Shown: positions 1 through 6,369 of the stretch, in pieces
Layout: each line of letters starts with the position of its first letter
Position numbering within the stretch: the stretch's first letter is position 1
The notes under the pieces: model-generated
Seen by the model: the letters and a program-made list of their open reading frames with translations, nothing else
Told to the model about the DNA's origin: nothing
Databases searched by the model: none
NCBI GenBank assembly: GCA_946481225.1
Contig: CAMLNJ010000090.1
Coordinates: forward strand, 1-8,992
From: an uncultured Verrucomicrobiota bacterium
GTDB taxonomy: Bacteria > Verrucomicrobiota > Verrucomicrobiae > Opitutales > Opitutaceae
Length of the DNA stretch: 8,992 nt
Direction: 5' to 3'
Made by a program: the position numbers and the translations under genes

Positions 1-553
1 CACCCGATCCGCCTCCACGCCGGAGCCGACGGTCGCCGGCCCGGCGCCGACCCCGCCGGCGGGGGGCGCGAAACAGCCCGCGCCGGAGGCCGGCGGCAAG
101 GCTCCGAGCCCCGCGCCTGCGGCGGGCAACGCGAGCCCGGCCGAGCCGCAGGGGAAACCGCCGGAAAATCCTCCGGCCTTTCCGCCGTCGATCCCTCCCT
201 CCACCGCCGGCACCACGCCGCCGCCGGCCGTCGCTCCCGCGGCTCCGGTCCCGGGCGTCGCCACGACTCCGGCTCCCGCGACCCCTGCCCCCGCGGGAAC
301 GGGGACCCAGGCCGCCCTGCCGGTCGCGGCGCCCCAGGCGAGCCCTCGCTTCGTGCGCTACGCGGAGTCGATCCGCGTGAGCGGCGTCTTCCAGGGCAGC
401 CCGGCGCGGGCGCTCATCGACGGGCGCCTCGTGCGCCAGGGCGAGCTGGTCGAGCCGATGCTCGGCATCAAGTTCGCCGACATCGACGTCGAGGCAAAGC
501 AGATCATCCTCGAGGACGCCGCCGGCGCGCGGGTGAGGGTGAAGTATCTGTGA
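1..553 (+). CDS. C-terminal part of a Pro/Ala-rich protein with a GspB/GspC-like terminal domain (5' truncated)
   Basis: The reading frame (codons from base 2) is open from the window edge to TGA at 551-553, giving 183 visible residues. The GTG at 353 also lies in this frame but is internal, because the open frame and its composition continue upstream of it. The first ~117 residues are low complexity and more than half Pro or Ala, as in a flexible periplasmic linker. The last ~66 residues form a compact domain containing VSGVFQGSPARALIDGRLV, then a G-L-G-I-K-F-A-D-I-style strand pattern and a final strand pair ending RVRVKYL. This pattern (short strand, 'ALIDGRLVRQGE', then a statement about what the value means for the protein) recalls C-terminal domains of type II secretion GspB or the HR domain of GspC. 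The resemblance is from memory and is weak. The protein is probably envelope-associated; the N-terminal anchor that would confirm this lies outside the window. Confidence 0.72.
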   Translation, partial: TRSASTPEPTVAGPAPTPPAGGAKQPAPEAGGKAPSPAPAAGNASPAEPQGKPPENPPAFPPSIPPSTAGTTPPPAVAPAAPVPGVATTPAPATPAPAGTGTQAALPVAAPQASPRFVRYAESIRVSGVFQGSPARALIDGRLVRQGELVEPMLGIKFADIDVEAKQIILEDAAGARVRVKYL

Positions 554-562
554 TGTGGATAC

Positions 563-583
563 GTCGCCGGGCGGTCCGGCGGC
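563..583 (+). terminator. Hairpin just after the first gene, possible weak terminator
   Basis: Bases 565-570 (cgccgg) pair perfectly with 576-581 (ccggcg) around a 5-nt loop, and a G-U and a G-C pair can extend the stem to 563-583. It starts about 10 nt after the stop codon at 553. No T-run follows, so it is not a classical intrinsic terminator. It may only stabilise the 3' end. Confidence 0.3.
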
Positions 584-590
584 GTGTAAA

Positions 591-756
591 CCTGGAACCG
601 GCGATAGCCGCGACTCATCTCGAGCAACCTGCTGAACATCTGCCGATCTCGTCGGCCGCTTGACGCACCTTCCAGGTGCGCCTTCGGACCGCCTCGATCA
701 CCATCTGCCTTAGCATCTTTGCCCGATCTTTCGTCGGGGCTATCGCCGGATCCAGG
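591..756. repeat. Near-palindromic intergenic element with 24-nt inverted repeats
   Basis: Bases 591-614 and 733-756 are inverted copies of each other, 22 of 24 positions matching; the shared core reads ggctatcgccgg on one strand. The interior also pairs partly (cgagcaa at 621-627 against ttgcccg at 719-725; tgct at 630-633 against agca at 712-715). A perfect 7-bp hairpin, cgcacct/aggtgcg at 664-680, sits almost exactly at the centre. The whole forms a long imperfect palindrome between two convergent genes; its right edge lies one base from the dusB stop codon. It has no transposase and I see no clear target-site duplication. It could be a MITE- or REP-like element, or a bidirectional terminator. 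The inverted repeat is visible; its nature is inference. Confidence 0.7.
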
Positions 757-757
757 G

Positions 758-1867
758 TCACCAGTTTTCCACCGGGCCCTTCGGCACGGGGATGGATTCG
801 CGGGCGAAAACGGGGTCGTCGGGATCGCGCATAAAGGACGCGACCATCGGATCGGGCCGATACTTCGGCAGCAACTCGCCGTCCTCGCCGCAAAAGCGCG
901 CGCGCCAGGCGACGTAGTCGGCGAGCGCCTTCTCGAAGTCCGCCGCCGAGGCGATGCCGAGGATGGCCTGCTTGAAGGGCTTCGAGGGGCCGAAGCGCCG
1001 CGCATACCAAGGCGCCACGCGGCGGAAGAGCCGCGCGCCATGGGCCTCGCCGTAAAACTCGACGTAGCGGGCGAAGTGGCGGCGCAGCACGCGGACGCGT
1101 TCCTCGAAGCTCGGCTCGGGCAGGAGCTCGCCCGTGCGCAGCAGATGGTCGGTGCGCTTGAAGATCCACGGGTCGTAGAAGGCGCCGCGGCCTATGCTCA
1201 CGCCGGCGCAGCCGGTCTCGGCGATCATGTGGCGCGCGGCCTCGGGCGTGGTGACGTCGCCGTTGCCGATGACGGGGATGGATCTCACCGCCTGGGCGAC
1301 CGCGCGGATGCCGGCGAGGTTGACCTGCCCGGAAAAGCCCTGCGCGCGGGTGCGGCCGTGAACGAAGACGGCCGCCACTCCCGCGTCCTCGAGCACGCGC
1401 GCGAGGTCGGGCGCGGTGAGGTTTTGCTCGTCCCAGCCGAGGCGCATCTTGGCGGTCACGGGGATCTTCACGGCCGCGATCATGCCGCGCACGAGGGCGG
1501 CGGTCTTGTCCAGCTCGGTCATCATCGCGGAGCCGCCGCCGATCTTCACCACTTTCTTCACGGGGCAGCCCATGTTGATGTCGACGGCGTCGGCGCCGAG
1601 CTCCTGGCAGATGACGGCGGCGTCGCGCATCTCCTCCGGCACGGCGCCGAAGAGCTGCACGGCCCAGGGCCGGTCGCCGGGGGCGGTGGCGACGAGCTTG
1701 AGCGCGGTCGGGTTGCGCTCGATGAGGGAGCGGGCGTTGACGAGGTCGGTGGTGGCGAAGCCGAGGCCGCCCAGCTCGCGCACGGTGAGGCGCATGGGCA
1801 GGTTCGTGTATCCGGCGAGCGGAGACAGGAACAGGTTCGAGGAGAGGGTGAGCGGGCCGAGGCGCAT
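758..1867 (-). CDS. dusB: tRNA-dihydrouridine synthase, DusB type
   Basis: The 369-aa product is an FMN-dependent enzyme that reduces specific uridines in tRNA to dihydrouridine with NAD(P)H. Visible family features, in order: an N-terminal strand and loop LSPLAGYTNLPMR (residues 14-26); DINMGCPVKK at 96-105, where Cys101 is the expected catalytic acid; the Lys140 strand VTAKMRLGWD; the VHGRTR motif around His170; and FMN phosphate-binding GNGD at 201-204 with GRGAFYDPWIF at 227-237. The C-terminal helical tRNA-binding domain (about 255-330) is present. The ATG at 1867 was chosen because MRLGPLTLSSNLFLSPLAGYT aligns with the usual DusB N-terminus; the frame is open further upstream but that part is Arg/Pro-rich and unlike the family. 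The ribosome-binding site is weak. It appears to be a single gene. It could belong to the wider Dus family rather than to DusB strictly; the MGCP and KK residues fit DusB best. Confidence 0.95.
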   Translation of the reverse strand: MRLGPLTLSSNLFLSPLAGYTNLPMRLTVRELGGLGFATTDLVNARSLIERNPTALKLVATAPGDRPWAVQLFGAVPEEMRDAAVICQELGADAVDINMGCPVKKVVKIGGGSAMMTELDKTAALVRGMIAAVKIPVTAKMRLGWDEQNLTAPDLARVLEDAGVAAVFVHGRTRAQGFSGQVNLAGIRAVAQAVRSIPVIGNGDVTTPEAARHMIAETGCAGVSIGRGAFYDPWIFKRTDHLLRTGELLPEPSFEERVRVLRRHFARYVEFYGEAHGARLFRRVAPWYARRFGPSKPFKQAILGIASAADFEKALADYVAWRARFCGEDGELLPKYRPDPMVASFMRDPDDPVFARESIPVPKGPVENW

Positions 1868-1887
1868 GCGGGCGGGGAGCAGGCAAG

Positions 1888-1907
1888 GCCGCGCGGGGGC
1901 GCGCGGC
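1888..1907 (-). other. GC hairpin in the dusB upstream leader
   Basis: Bases 1888-1894 (gccgcgc) and 1901-1907 (gcgcggc) form a perfect 7-bp stem with a 6-nt loop, 21 nt upstream of the dusB start codon. It would lie in the mRNA leader if transcription starts further upstream. The rest of 1868-2002, between dusB and the divergent small gene, shows no convincing promoter hexamers on either strand. Any regulatory role is speculative. Confidence 0.25.
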
Positions 1908-2002
1908 AAGCGTCGGCGCTCCGATGCCCCGGCAAATGGCGAACGACCGGGCGGGCGAGCGGCCCGATTTGCGTCCCGCCGCGAAATATCCAGCCTGTGG
2001 GC

Positions 2003-2146
2003 ATGAAGCTCCGCCGCCATCGCAGTCTCCTGGCCGTGTTGCTCGCGCTTTCGCTGACGGGTGCGCAGTGGCTGCTCGGCCGCGCCCCGGGACCGGGTTC
2101 GCTCTGCGGCGCAAGCGGTTGCCCGGCGCCGGCCTCCGCCCGCTGA
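2003..2146 (+). CDS. Small exported or membrane peptide with two cysteines, function unknown
   Basis: This 47-aa frame begins at ATG 2003 and ends at TGA 2144-2146. Its start has the shape of a signal peptide or membrane anchor: a basic stretch MKLRRHR, then a hydrophobic segment of about 15 residues (LLAVLLALSLTGAQW), then a short polar tail with a Cys pair (LCGASGCP) and Pro/Ala. It is the first plus-strand gene after the divergent dusB, 75 bases upstream of the next gene, and so possibly leads the operon with the HTTM-DUF393 gene. No strong Shine-Dalgarno precedes it (ctgtggg only), and no known family is recognised. It could be a real small secreted protein or a chance frame; the N-terminal shape argues for the former. 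Confidence 0.45.
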   Translation: MKLRRHRSLLAVLLALSLTGAQWLLGRAPGPGSLCGASGCPAPASAR

Positions 2147-2221
2147 AAAACAGAGCGTGAGGAGATCGCCAAAACGGGGACCGGCCGAGCTTCGGGGTTG
2201 CATGCCGCGAACGAAGCCGGG

Positions 2222-2707
2222 ATGGATGCGCGCATGATCCGGCGCAACCTGCTCGCGGTCGCCTTGATGATCTTCGGCTGTCTGCAAATGGCGGGCTACC
2301 TCGCGGACGCGCCGGCCCTTCGCGGCATCGGGGCGGCGAGCGCCGCGGCCCCGTTTCCCAAGGTGTTCTCCGACGTCGGCGGCCATGAGACCTTTGCGGC
2401 GGATTTTACCCTGCATGGGCTCGACGGGGCGGGGACCCCGTTCTCCTTGGCGATCACGCCGGAGCTCTATTCGCGACTCGAGGGCCCCTATAATCGGCGC
2501 AACGTCTATGGCGCGGCGCTCTCCTATGCCCCGCGCCTGCCAAAGCCGCTCTGGGAATCCGTCTGGTGCCACGGGTTTGGAAAAGACGGCCCTCTGCGGC
2601 GCGAGTTCGGGCTGCCCTCGGGCGCGCACGCGCTGGAAATCACCATCAAAACCCGCACCGCCGGACGCGACGACTCATGGCTGCTTTCTCCTTCCTGCAC
2701 GCGGTAA
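2222..2707 (+). CDS. Membrane-anchored protein of unknown function, partner of the HTTM gene
   Basis: The 161-aa product has one N-terminal hydrophobic segment (about residues 9-28, NLLAVALMIFGCLQMAGYLA) followed by a ~130-residue soluble domain, probably outside the cytoplasm. Distinctive stretches are FPKVFSDVGGHETFAADFTLHG (about 45-66), LTPELY-type ITPELYSRLEGPYNRRNVYG (78-97) and the C-terminal TIKTRTAGRDDSW (141-153). From memory, short proteins with a PYNRRNVYGAAL segment are found next to HTTM/DCC1-type genes, so this is probably a conserved companion rather than an isolated orphan. Its last 31 bases overlap the start of the HTTM gene, which suggests translational coupling. The start is uncertain: ATG 2222 was chosen, but ATG 2234 (better-spaced GGGATGG upstream) and TTG 2198 are also in frame. 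No catalytic motif is apparent. Confidence 0.75.
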   Translation: MDARMIRRNLLAVALMIFGCLQMAGYLADAPALRGIGAASAAAPFPKVFSDVGGHETFAADFTLHGLDGAGTPFSLAITPELYSRLEGPYNRRNVYGAALSYAPRLPKPLWESVWCHGFGKDGPLRREFGLPSGAHALEITIKTRTAGRDDSWLLSPSCTR

Positions 2708-3948
2708 AGCGCTACTCGCCGGGACAGTTCGCCCTGTTTCGCGCGGTTTTCGGGCTTTGGCTCGCTTGGCATTTCGCCGAGCTGGCGCCGTGGGCGCCGG
2801 AGTTGTTTTCGGCCGCGGGCACGCTGCCCGATCCGGCGCTCAATCCGGTGCATGGGATCTTGCCCAACCCGCTGGCGTGGATCGGGGCGCCGTGGTTTTC
2901 CGTCGCTTGGTGCGTGCTGGGCGCGGGCCTGGCCTTGCTCCTTGCCGCAGGCTGGCGGCGGGTGCCGGTCGCGCTGGCGCTGTGGTTCGTGTGGGCGGCC
3001 TTGTTCAACCGCAACGTGCTCATCTCGAACCCCTCCATTCCCTATGTCGGCCTGTTGCTTCTTCTGCTCGCGCTCGTGCCGGATGGCGAGCCGTGGCGCT
3101 GGCGGGGGCGGGCGGTGGCGCCGCGCGAGTGGGCGATGCCGGCGGGGGTCTTTCTCGCGGCGTGGGTTCTGATGGCGCTGGGTTACGCGTTCAGCGGCGT
3201 GACGAAGCTGCAAAGCCCGAGCTGGGTGGACGGCAGCGCCTTCGCCCATCTGTTGCACAACCCGCTGGCGCGACCCGGCTGGTTCCGGGACGTGGCGCTG
3301 GGCCTGCCGTCGTGGGGGCACGCGATCCTGACCTGGGCGGCGCTCGCGGCGGAGCTCGCCTTTCTGCCGCTTTGTTTCACGCGGCGGGGCCGCGCCTGGG
3401 CTTGGTGCGGGATGCTCGGCATGCACCTTGGCATCCTGCTCGTGGTGGATTTCGCCGATCTCACGCTCGGCATGCTGATGTTGCACGCTTTCACCTTTGA
3501 TCCCGACTGGCTTCCCGCGCGGGCGCGTCATGGCCGCCGTCCGGTGCTTTTCTACGACGGCGAATGCGGCCTTTGCAACGCGGTGCTCCGGTTTCTCCTG
3601 CGCGAGGACGACGGCGCGGTGTTGCGCTTCTCGCCTTTGCAGGGGCCGGCGGGCCGGCGGACTTTGAAACGTCTCGGCCTGCCGTCCCAGGATTTCGACA
3701 GCATTCTCTTTTTGCCCGATCTCGACGGCGACCGGCACCATCTCCGCACGCGCGGCGTCATCGGCGTGTTCGACGCGCTGGGCGGGATATGGCGCCCGCT
3801 CGCGTGGGCGGCGTGGCTGGTGCCGGGTCCCTTGCGCGATTCGGTCTACAAGCTGGTGGCGCGGACCCGCTACGCGCTTTTCGGCGCCTATGTGCCGTCC
3901 CCGCTGCCGGAGCCGCGGTGGGCGGAGAGGTTTTTGCCCGAAGACTGA
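2677..3948 (+). CDS. HTTM membrane domain fused to a DCC1-like (DUF393) thiol-disulfide oxidoreductase domain
   Basis: The 423-aa product has two parts. Residues 1 to ~285 are a multi-spanning membrane domain of the HTTM/vitamin K-dependent gamma-carboxylase-like kind: an N-terminal amphipathic entry (FALFRAVFGLWLAWHFAEL), hydrophobic segments near 72-92, 97-112, 121-135, 154-172, 215-232 and 244-260, and the conserved-looking YAFSGVTKL (170-178), which is followed by WVDGSAF. Residues ~288-405 are a DUF393 domain with the hallmark VLFYDGECGLCN, Cys297 and Cys300 forming the CxxC, then RFSPLQG and a late GVIGVFDALGG. DUF393 proteins are thioredoxin-like and probably act in thiol-disulfide exchange; the membrane domain's reaction is unknown here. 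The start at ATG 2677 overlaps the upstream gene by 31 bases. The fusion is known in bacteria but its substrate is not. A carboxylase activity is not claimed: active-site residues were not checked by alignment. Confidence 0.85.
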   Translation: MAAFSFLHAVKRYSPGQFALFRAVFGLWLAWHFAELAPWAPELFSAAGTLPDPALNPVHGILPNPLAWIGAPWFSVAWCVLGAGLALLLAAGWRRVPVALALWFVWAALFNRNVLISNPSIPYVGLLLLLLALVPDGEPWRWRGRAVAPREWAMPAGVFLAAWVLMALGYAFSGVTKLQSPSWVDGSAFAHLLHNPLARPGWFRDVALGLPSWGHAILTWAALAAELAFLPLCFTRRGRAWAWCGMLGMHLGILLVVDFADLTLGMLMLHAFTFDPDWLPARARHGRRPVLFYDGECGLCNAVLRFLLREDDGAVLRFSPLQGPAGRRTLKRLGLPSQDFDSILFLPDLDGDRHHLRTRGVIGVFDALGGIWRPLAWAAWLVPGPLRDSVYKLVARTRYALFGAYVPSPLPEPRWAERFLPED

Positions 3949-3951
3949 GGC

Positions 3952-4857
3952 TTACAGCCGAGGCCCCTCCCCGGCGCCGTCTCCCTTGGATGAGTTTGTT
4001 GGCGTCGATGACGCGAGCGGCGTCGGCGCATCGAGCACGCCGCGCGATTCCGCGCAGGCCCAGCGTTTCGCGCAGCCGATGCAGCTTGGCAGGAGGTGGA
4101 GCGGGGAAAGCTTTTCCGCGCCGGGCGCATGCACGTCGCGGAAGGCGAGCATGTCCTCGAAGCGATCCTCGCGCCAGTCGTCGTAGCCGCAGCGCGCGGG
4201 ATTTTCCCGCGGATTCCGGTAGGTCCCGAAAAGCGCGTCCCAAAGCGGCAGGTCGGCGTAGTTCTGGGTGTGGTGCCGGTATTGGTGATGCACGCGGTGC
4301 GACTCCGGTCTCTGGACGACGCGGCCGACCCAGTGCGGCGTGCGGATGTTCCAGTGATAAAAATATTCGGCGACCGCGGTGAGGAAGGTGTAGATCGCGC
4401 CGGCCGCGGGCGAACAGCCGAGCAAGGCGTAGACGATCGCGGCGCCGATGAAGGAGTTGATCGTGATCTCGACCGGGTGCTTGTAGAATGAGGTGACGAG
4501 CTCGATGCGGGCGGGCGAGTGATGGAGCTGGTGGCAGAGCCGCCAAAGAAACGCCGACTCATGCCGCCAGCGGTGCCACCAGTAATAGACGAAGGTGGAG
4601 ACGAAATAGGCGACCGCGCCCTGGGCGACCAAGCCGCCGCTCGACTCGCCGAACAGCTCCCGCAGCGAGACAAGCGACGCGGCTTGCAGCCAGCGGTCCC
4701 AGCTCACGCCCGCGATCAACACGAGCCCGACCTGGATGACGTTGACGAAAATCACCCGCGGCCACCAGGCGCGCACGCGCGGCAGGGCGTTGGCGGGCCA
4801 GAGACGTTCGACGAGAAAAAAGCCCGCGGCGATGGCGACCAGAAGCGGCAGCAACAT
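3952..4857 (-). CDS. Fatty acid hydroxylase / sterol desaturase family membrane protein
   Basis: The 301-aa product belongs to the integral-membrane, di-iron, histidine-box family (fatty acid hydroxylase, PF04116 type). The boxes are HRWRH at 95-99, HQLHH at 109-113 and HRVHH at 187-191, with a further HH at 195-196 in the usual C-terminal HHTQNYADLPLWDALFGTY segment. Hydrophobic segments lie around 3-18, 35-52, 76-94 and 135-168. Such enzymes use O2 and two irons to hydroxylate or desaturate lipids; which lipid cannot be told. Homologues normally end soon after the FGTY region and its short tail, whereas this protein carries a further ~60 residues with C259-x2-C262-x5-C268 and a Ser/Thr/Pro end. 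It sits 81 bases downstream of the aminotransferase-like gene on the same strand, with a possible hairpin at 4884-4905 between them, and may be cotranscribed with it. Start ATG 4857 has no strong ribosome-binding site. Confidence 0.9.
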   Translation of the reverse strand: MLLPLLVAIAAGFFLVERLWPANALPRVRAWWPRVIFVNVIQVGLVLIAGVSWDRWLQAASLVSLRELFGESSGGLVAQGAVAYFVSTFVYYWWHRWRHESAFLWRLCHQLHHSPARIELVTSFYKHPVEITINSFIGAAIVYALLGCSPAAGAIYTFLTAVAEYFYHWNIRTPHWVGRVVQRPESHRVHHQYRHHTQNYADLPLWDALFGTYRNPRENPARCGYDDWREDRFEDMLAFRDVHAPGAEKLSPLHLLPSCIGCAKRWACAESRGVLDAPTPLASSTPTNSSKGDGAGEGPRL

Positions 4858-4938
4858 GCCGGGATACGGTGCGGATTCCGTGCCCGTCGGCGAGCCTGAC
4901 GACGGAGACCGGCGAAAGGTCCCGGGCGGCGCGGGGGA

Positions 4939-6129
4939 TCAGGCGCGTCCAGGCGCGGCGGCGACGGCGGCAGCCATGCGGCGCAGCGCCTCGTCGAGCG
5001 TGGCGCGCGGGCAGCCGAAGTTGAGGCGGACGTGGTGGCCGGGCGTGCCGTTGAAGAAGCGGCCGTCGCTCAGGCCCACGCCGTGCGCCTCGAAGTGGGC
5101 GATCGGGTCTTCGAGACCGAGCGCGGACACGTTGAGCCAGGCGAGGTAGGTCGCCTCGAGCGGGGCCTCGATTTTCACGTCCTTGAAGACGCCGGTGCCG
5201 AAGGTCGCCTGCAGGTGGGCGGCGTGCGAACGGAGCGTGGCAAGGAGGCCCTGGCGCCAGTCCTCGCTGTCGCGGTAGGCGGCCTCGCAAGCGGAGTATC
5301 CGAGGCAGGTGACTTCCGCCACGATTCCGTAGGTGGCGCGGACAAAGCGCGCGCGGACCGCGGCGTCGGGGATGATCGCGAAGGAGGTGCCGAGACCGGG
5401 GACGTTGTAGGTCTTGCTCGGGGCCATGAGCGTGACGGTGCGCGCGGCGTGTTCCGGCGCCACGAGCGCGGTGGGCAGATGGGGCAGGGCGGGGTCGAGG
5501 ATCAGGTCGCAGTGGATCTCGTCGGAGCAGAGGATGAGATCGTGCCGCGCGCAAAACTCCGCGAGTCGCGCGATCTCGTCCCGGCGGAAAACGCGCGCCA
5601 CGGGATTGTGCGGGTTGCAGAGGAAAAACAGCCTCGTCTTCGGCGTGACCGCGCGCTCCAGGGCCTCCCAGTCGATTTCCCAGACGCCGTCGCCTCGCCC
5701 GGTCGGGCCCGGCCGCAGCGAGAGCGGCACGGTGACCGACACGCGGCCGGAGTTTTTCGGCGCGGTCATGAAAGGCGGGTAGACCGGCGTGAGGCACAGC
5801 ACCTCCTCGCCAGGCTGCGCGAAGGCCTGGGAGGTGACGTTGAGGCCGCACACGAGGCCGGGCAGCCAGACGAGCCAGTCGGCATCGATTTTCCAACCAT
5901 AGCGCGCGGCGCACGCGTCCACCACCGCGTCCACCGTGGCCTGGGTGGGGCGGGCGTAGCCGAAGATGCCGTGATCCACGCGCTCGTGCAGCGCTTTCAG
6001 AATCGCGGGCGAGGAGCGAAAGTCCATGTCGGCCACCCACATCGGCAGGATGTCTTTGCCGGCGTATTTTTTCCACTTCTGGGAGTCGGTGCCGGCACGG
6101 TGGGGAACGGTGGTGAAATCGAGGCTCAT
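4939..6129 (-). CDS. PatB/MalY-family PLP-dependent C-S lyase (cystathionine beta-lyase type)
   Basis: The 396-aa product is a full-length fold-type I PLP enzyme of the MalY/PatB subgroup. The N-terminus FTTVPHRAGTDSQKWKKY, followed by LPMWVADMDF (28-37), is the subgroup hallmark. Other residues visible: the YPPF loop (117-120), CNPHNPVAR with Asn172, SDEIHCDLI with Asp203 at the PLP nitrogen, SKTYNVPGLG with the Schiff-base lysine Lys239, and a late RLNFGCPR with Arg368 for the carboxylate. Members cleave the carbon-sulfur bond of cystathionine or cysteine conjugates to a thiol, pyruvate and ammonia, and often take part in methionine synthesis or sulfur scavenging. The start at ATG 6129 agrees with the family; the upstream bases ggagagg are purine-rich on the plus strand only, so the ribosome-binding site is poor. 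Substrate preference cannot be read from the sequence; some relatives mainly have a regulatory role. Confidence 0.93.
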   Translation of the reverse strand: MSLDFTTVPHRAGTDSQKWKKYAGKDILPMWVADMDFRSSPAILKALHERVDHGIFGYARPTQATVDAVVDACAARYGWKIDADWLVWLPGLVCGLNVTSQAFAQPGEEVLCLTPVYPPFMTAPKNSGRVSVTVPLSLRPGPTGRGDGVWEIDWEALERAVTPKTRLFFLCNPHNPVARVFRRDEIARLAEFCARHDLILCSDEIHCDLILDPALPHLPTALVAPEHAARTVTLMAPSKTYNVPGLGTSFAIIPDAAVRARFVRATYGIVAEVTCLGYSACEAAYRDSEDWRQGLLATLRSHAAHLQATFGTGVFKDVKIEAPLEATYLAWLNVSALGLEDPIAHFEAHGVGLSDGRFFNGTPGHHVRLNFGCPRATLDEALRRMAAAVAAAPGRA

Positions 6130-6369
6130 GGAGAGGGGCGGGCACGGTGATGAAGCGCCTTCGGCTCGGCACGCGTTTTTTGAGACGAACTTGCCCGCAG
6201 GCGTGACAGGGGGGCGGACAAAATTTCCCGCCCGCTACGCTCATTGCATATGCAAGTTACTTAAAACCAATAAAAAGAGGATAATCGAGCGGTCGGCATC
6301 CGGTGTGCAAAAGAAGAGGGGCGAAAACCCAAACCAACCTGAATCAACCCAAACCCAGGAGACATCATC
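6130..6369. promoter_or_regulatory. Divergent regulatory region between the C-S lyase and the first Hsp20 gene
   Basis: This 240-base gap holds the start signals of two divergent genes. Its middle (about 6240-6285) is A/T-rich against a GC-rich background and contains the perfect 12-bp palindrome ttgcatatgcaa at 6244-6255. A weak plus-strand promoter candidate is TTACTT 6257-6262, a 17-bp spacer, then GATAAT 6280-6285; the -10 is good, the -35 poor. No sigma-32-type pair (CTTGAAA / CCCCAT) or CIRCE element is seen. The mRNA leader after it is A/C-rich and likely unstructured (cccaaaccaacctgaatc and onward), then AGGAGA at 6357-6362, 7 bases before the Hsp20 ATG. No coding sequence is supported here. 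Confidence 0.5.

Noticed and set aside
1..352. Repetitive GC/Pro-codon stretch as a tandem repeat or CRISPR-like array
   Set aside because: No regular unit or constant spacing; it is a continuous Pro/Ala-rich coding frame.
615..2114. Long minus-strand frame overlapping dusB in another frame, Arg/Pro/Ala-rich
   Set aside because: The dusB frame carries all enzyme motifs; this frame is the usual high-GC shadow.
2202..2237. 11-codon frame overlapping ATG 2234 by ATGA, possible leader peptide
   Set aside because: Too short and without a run of regulatory codons or alternative hairpins; overlap by chance is likely.
5032..6150. Plus-strand frame opposite the PatB/MalY gene
   Set aside because: Low-complexity Gly/Arg/Val/His composition and no motifs; the minus strand has a complete PLP enzyme.
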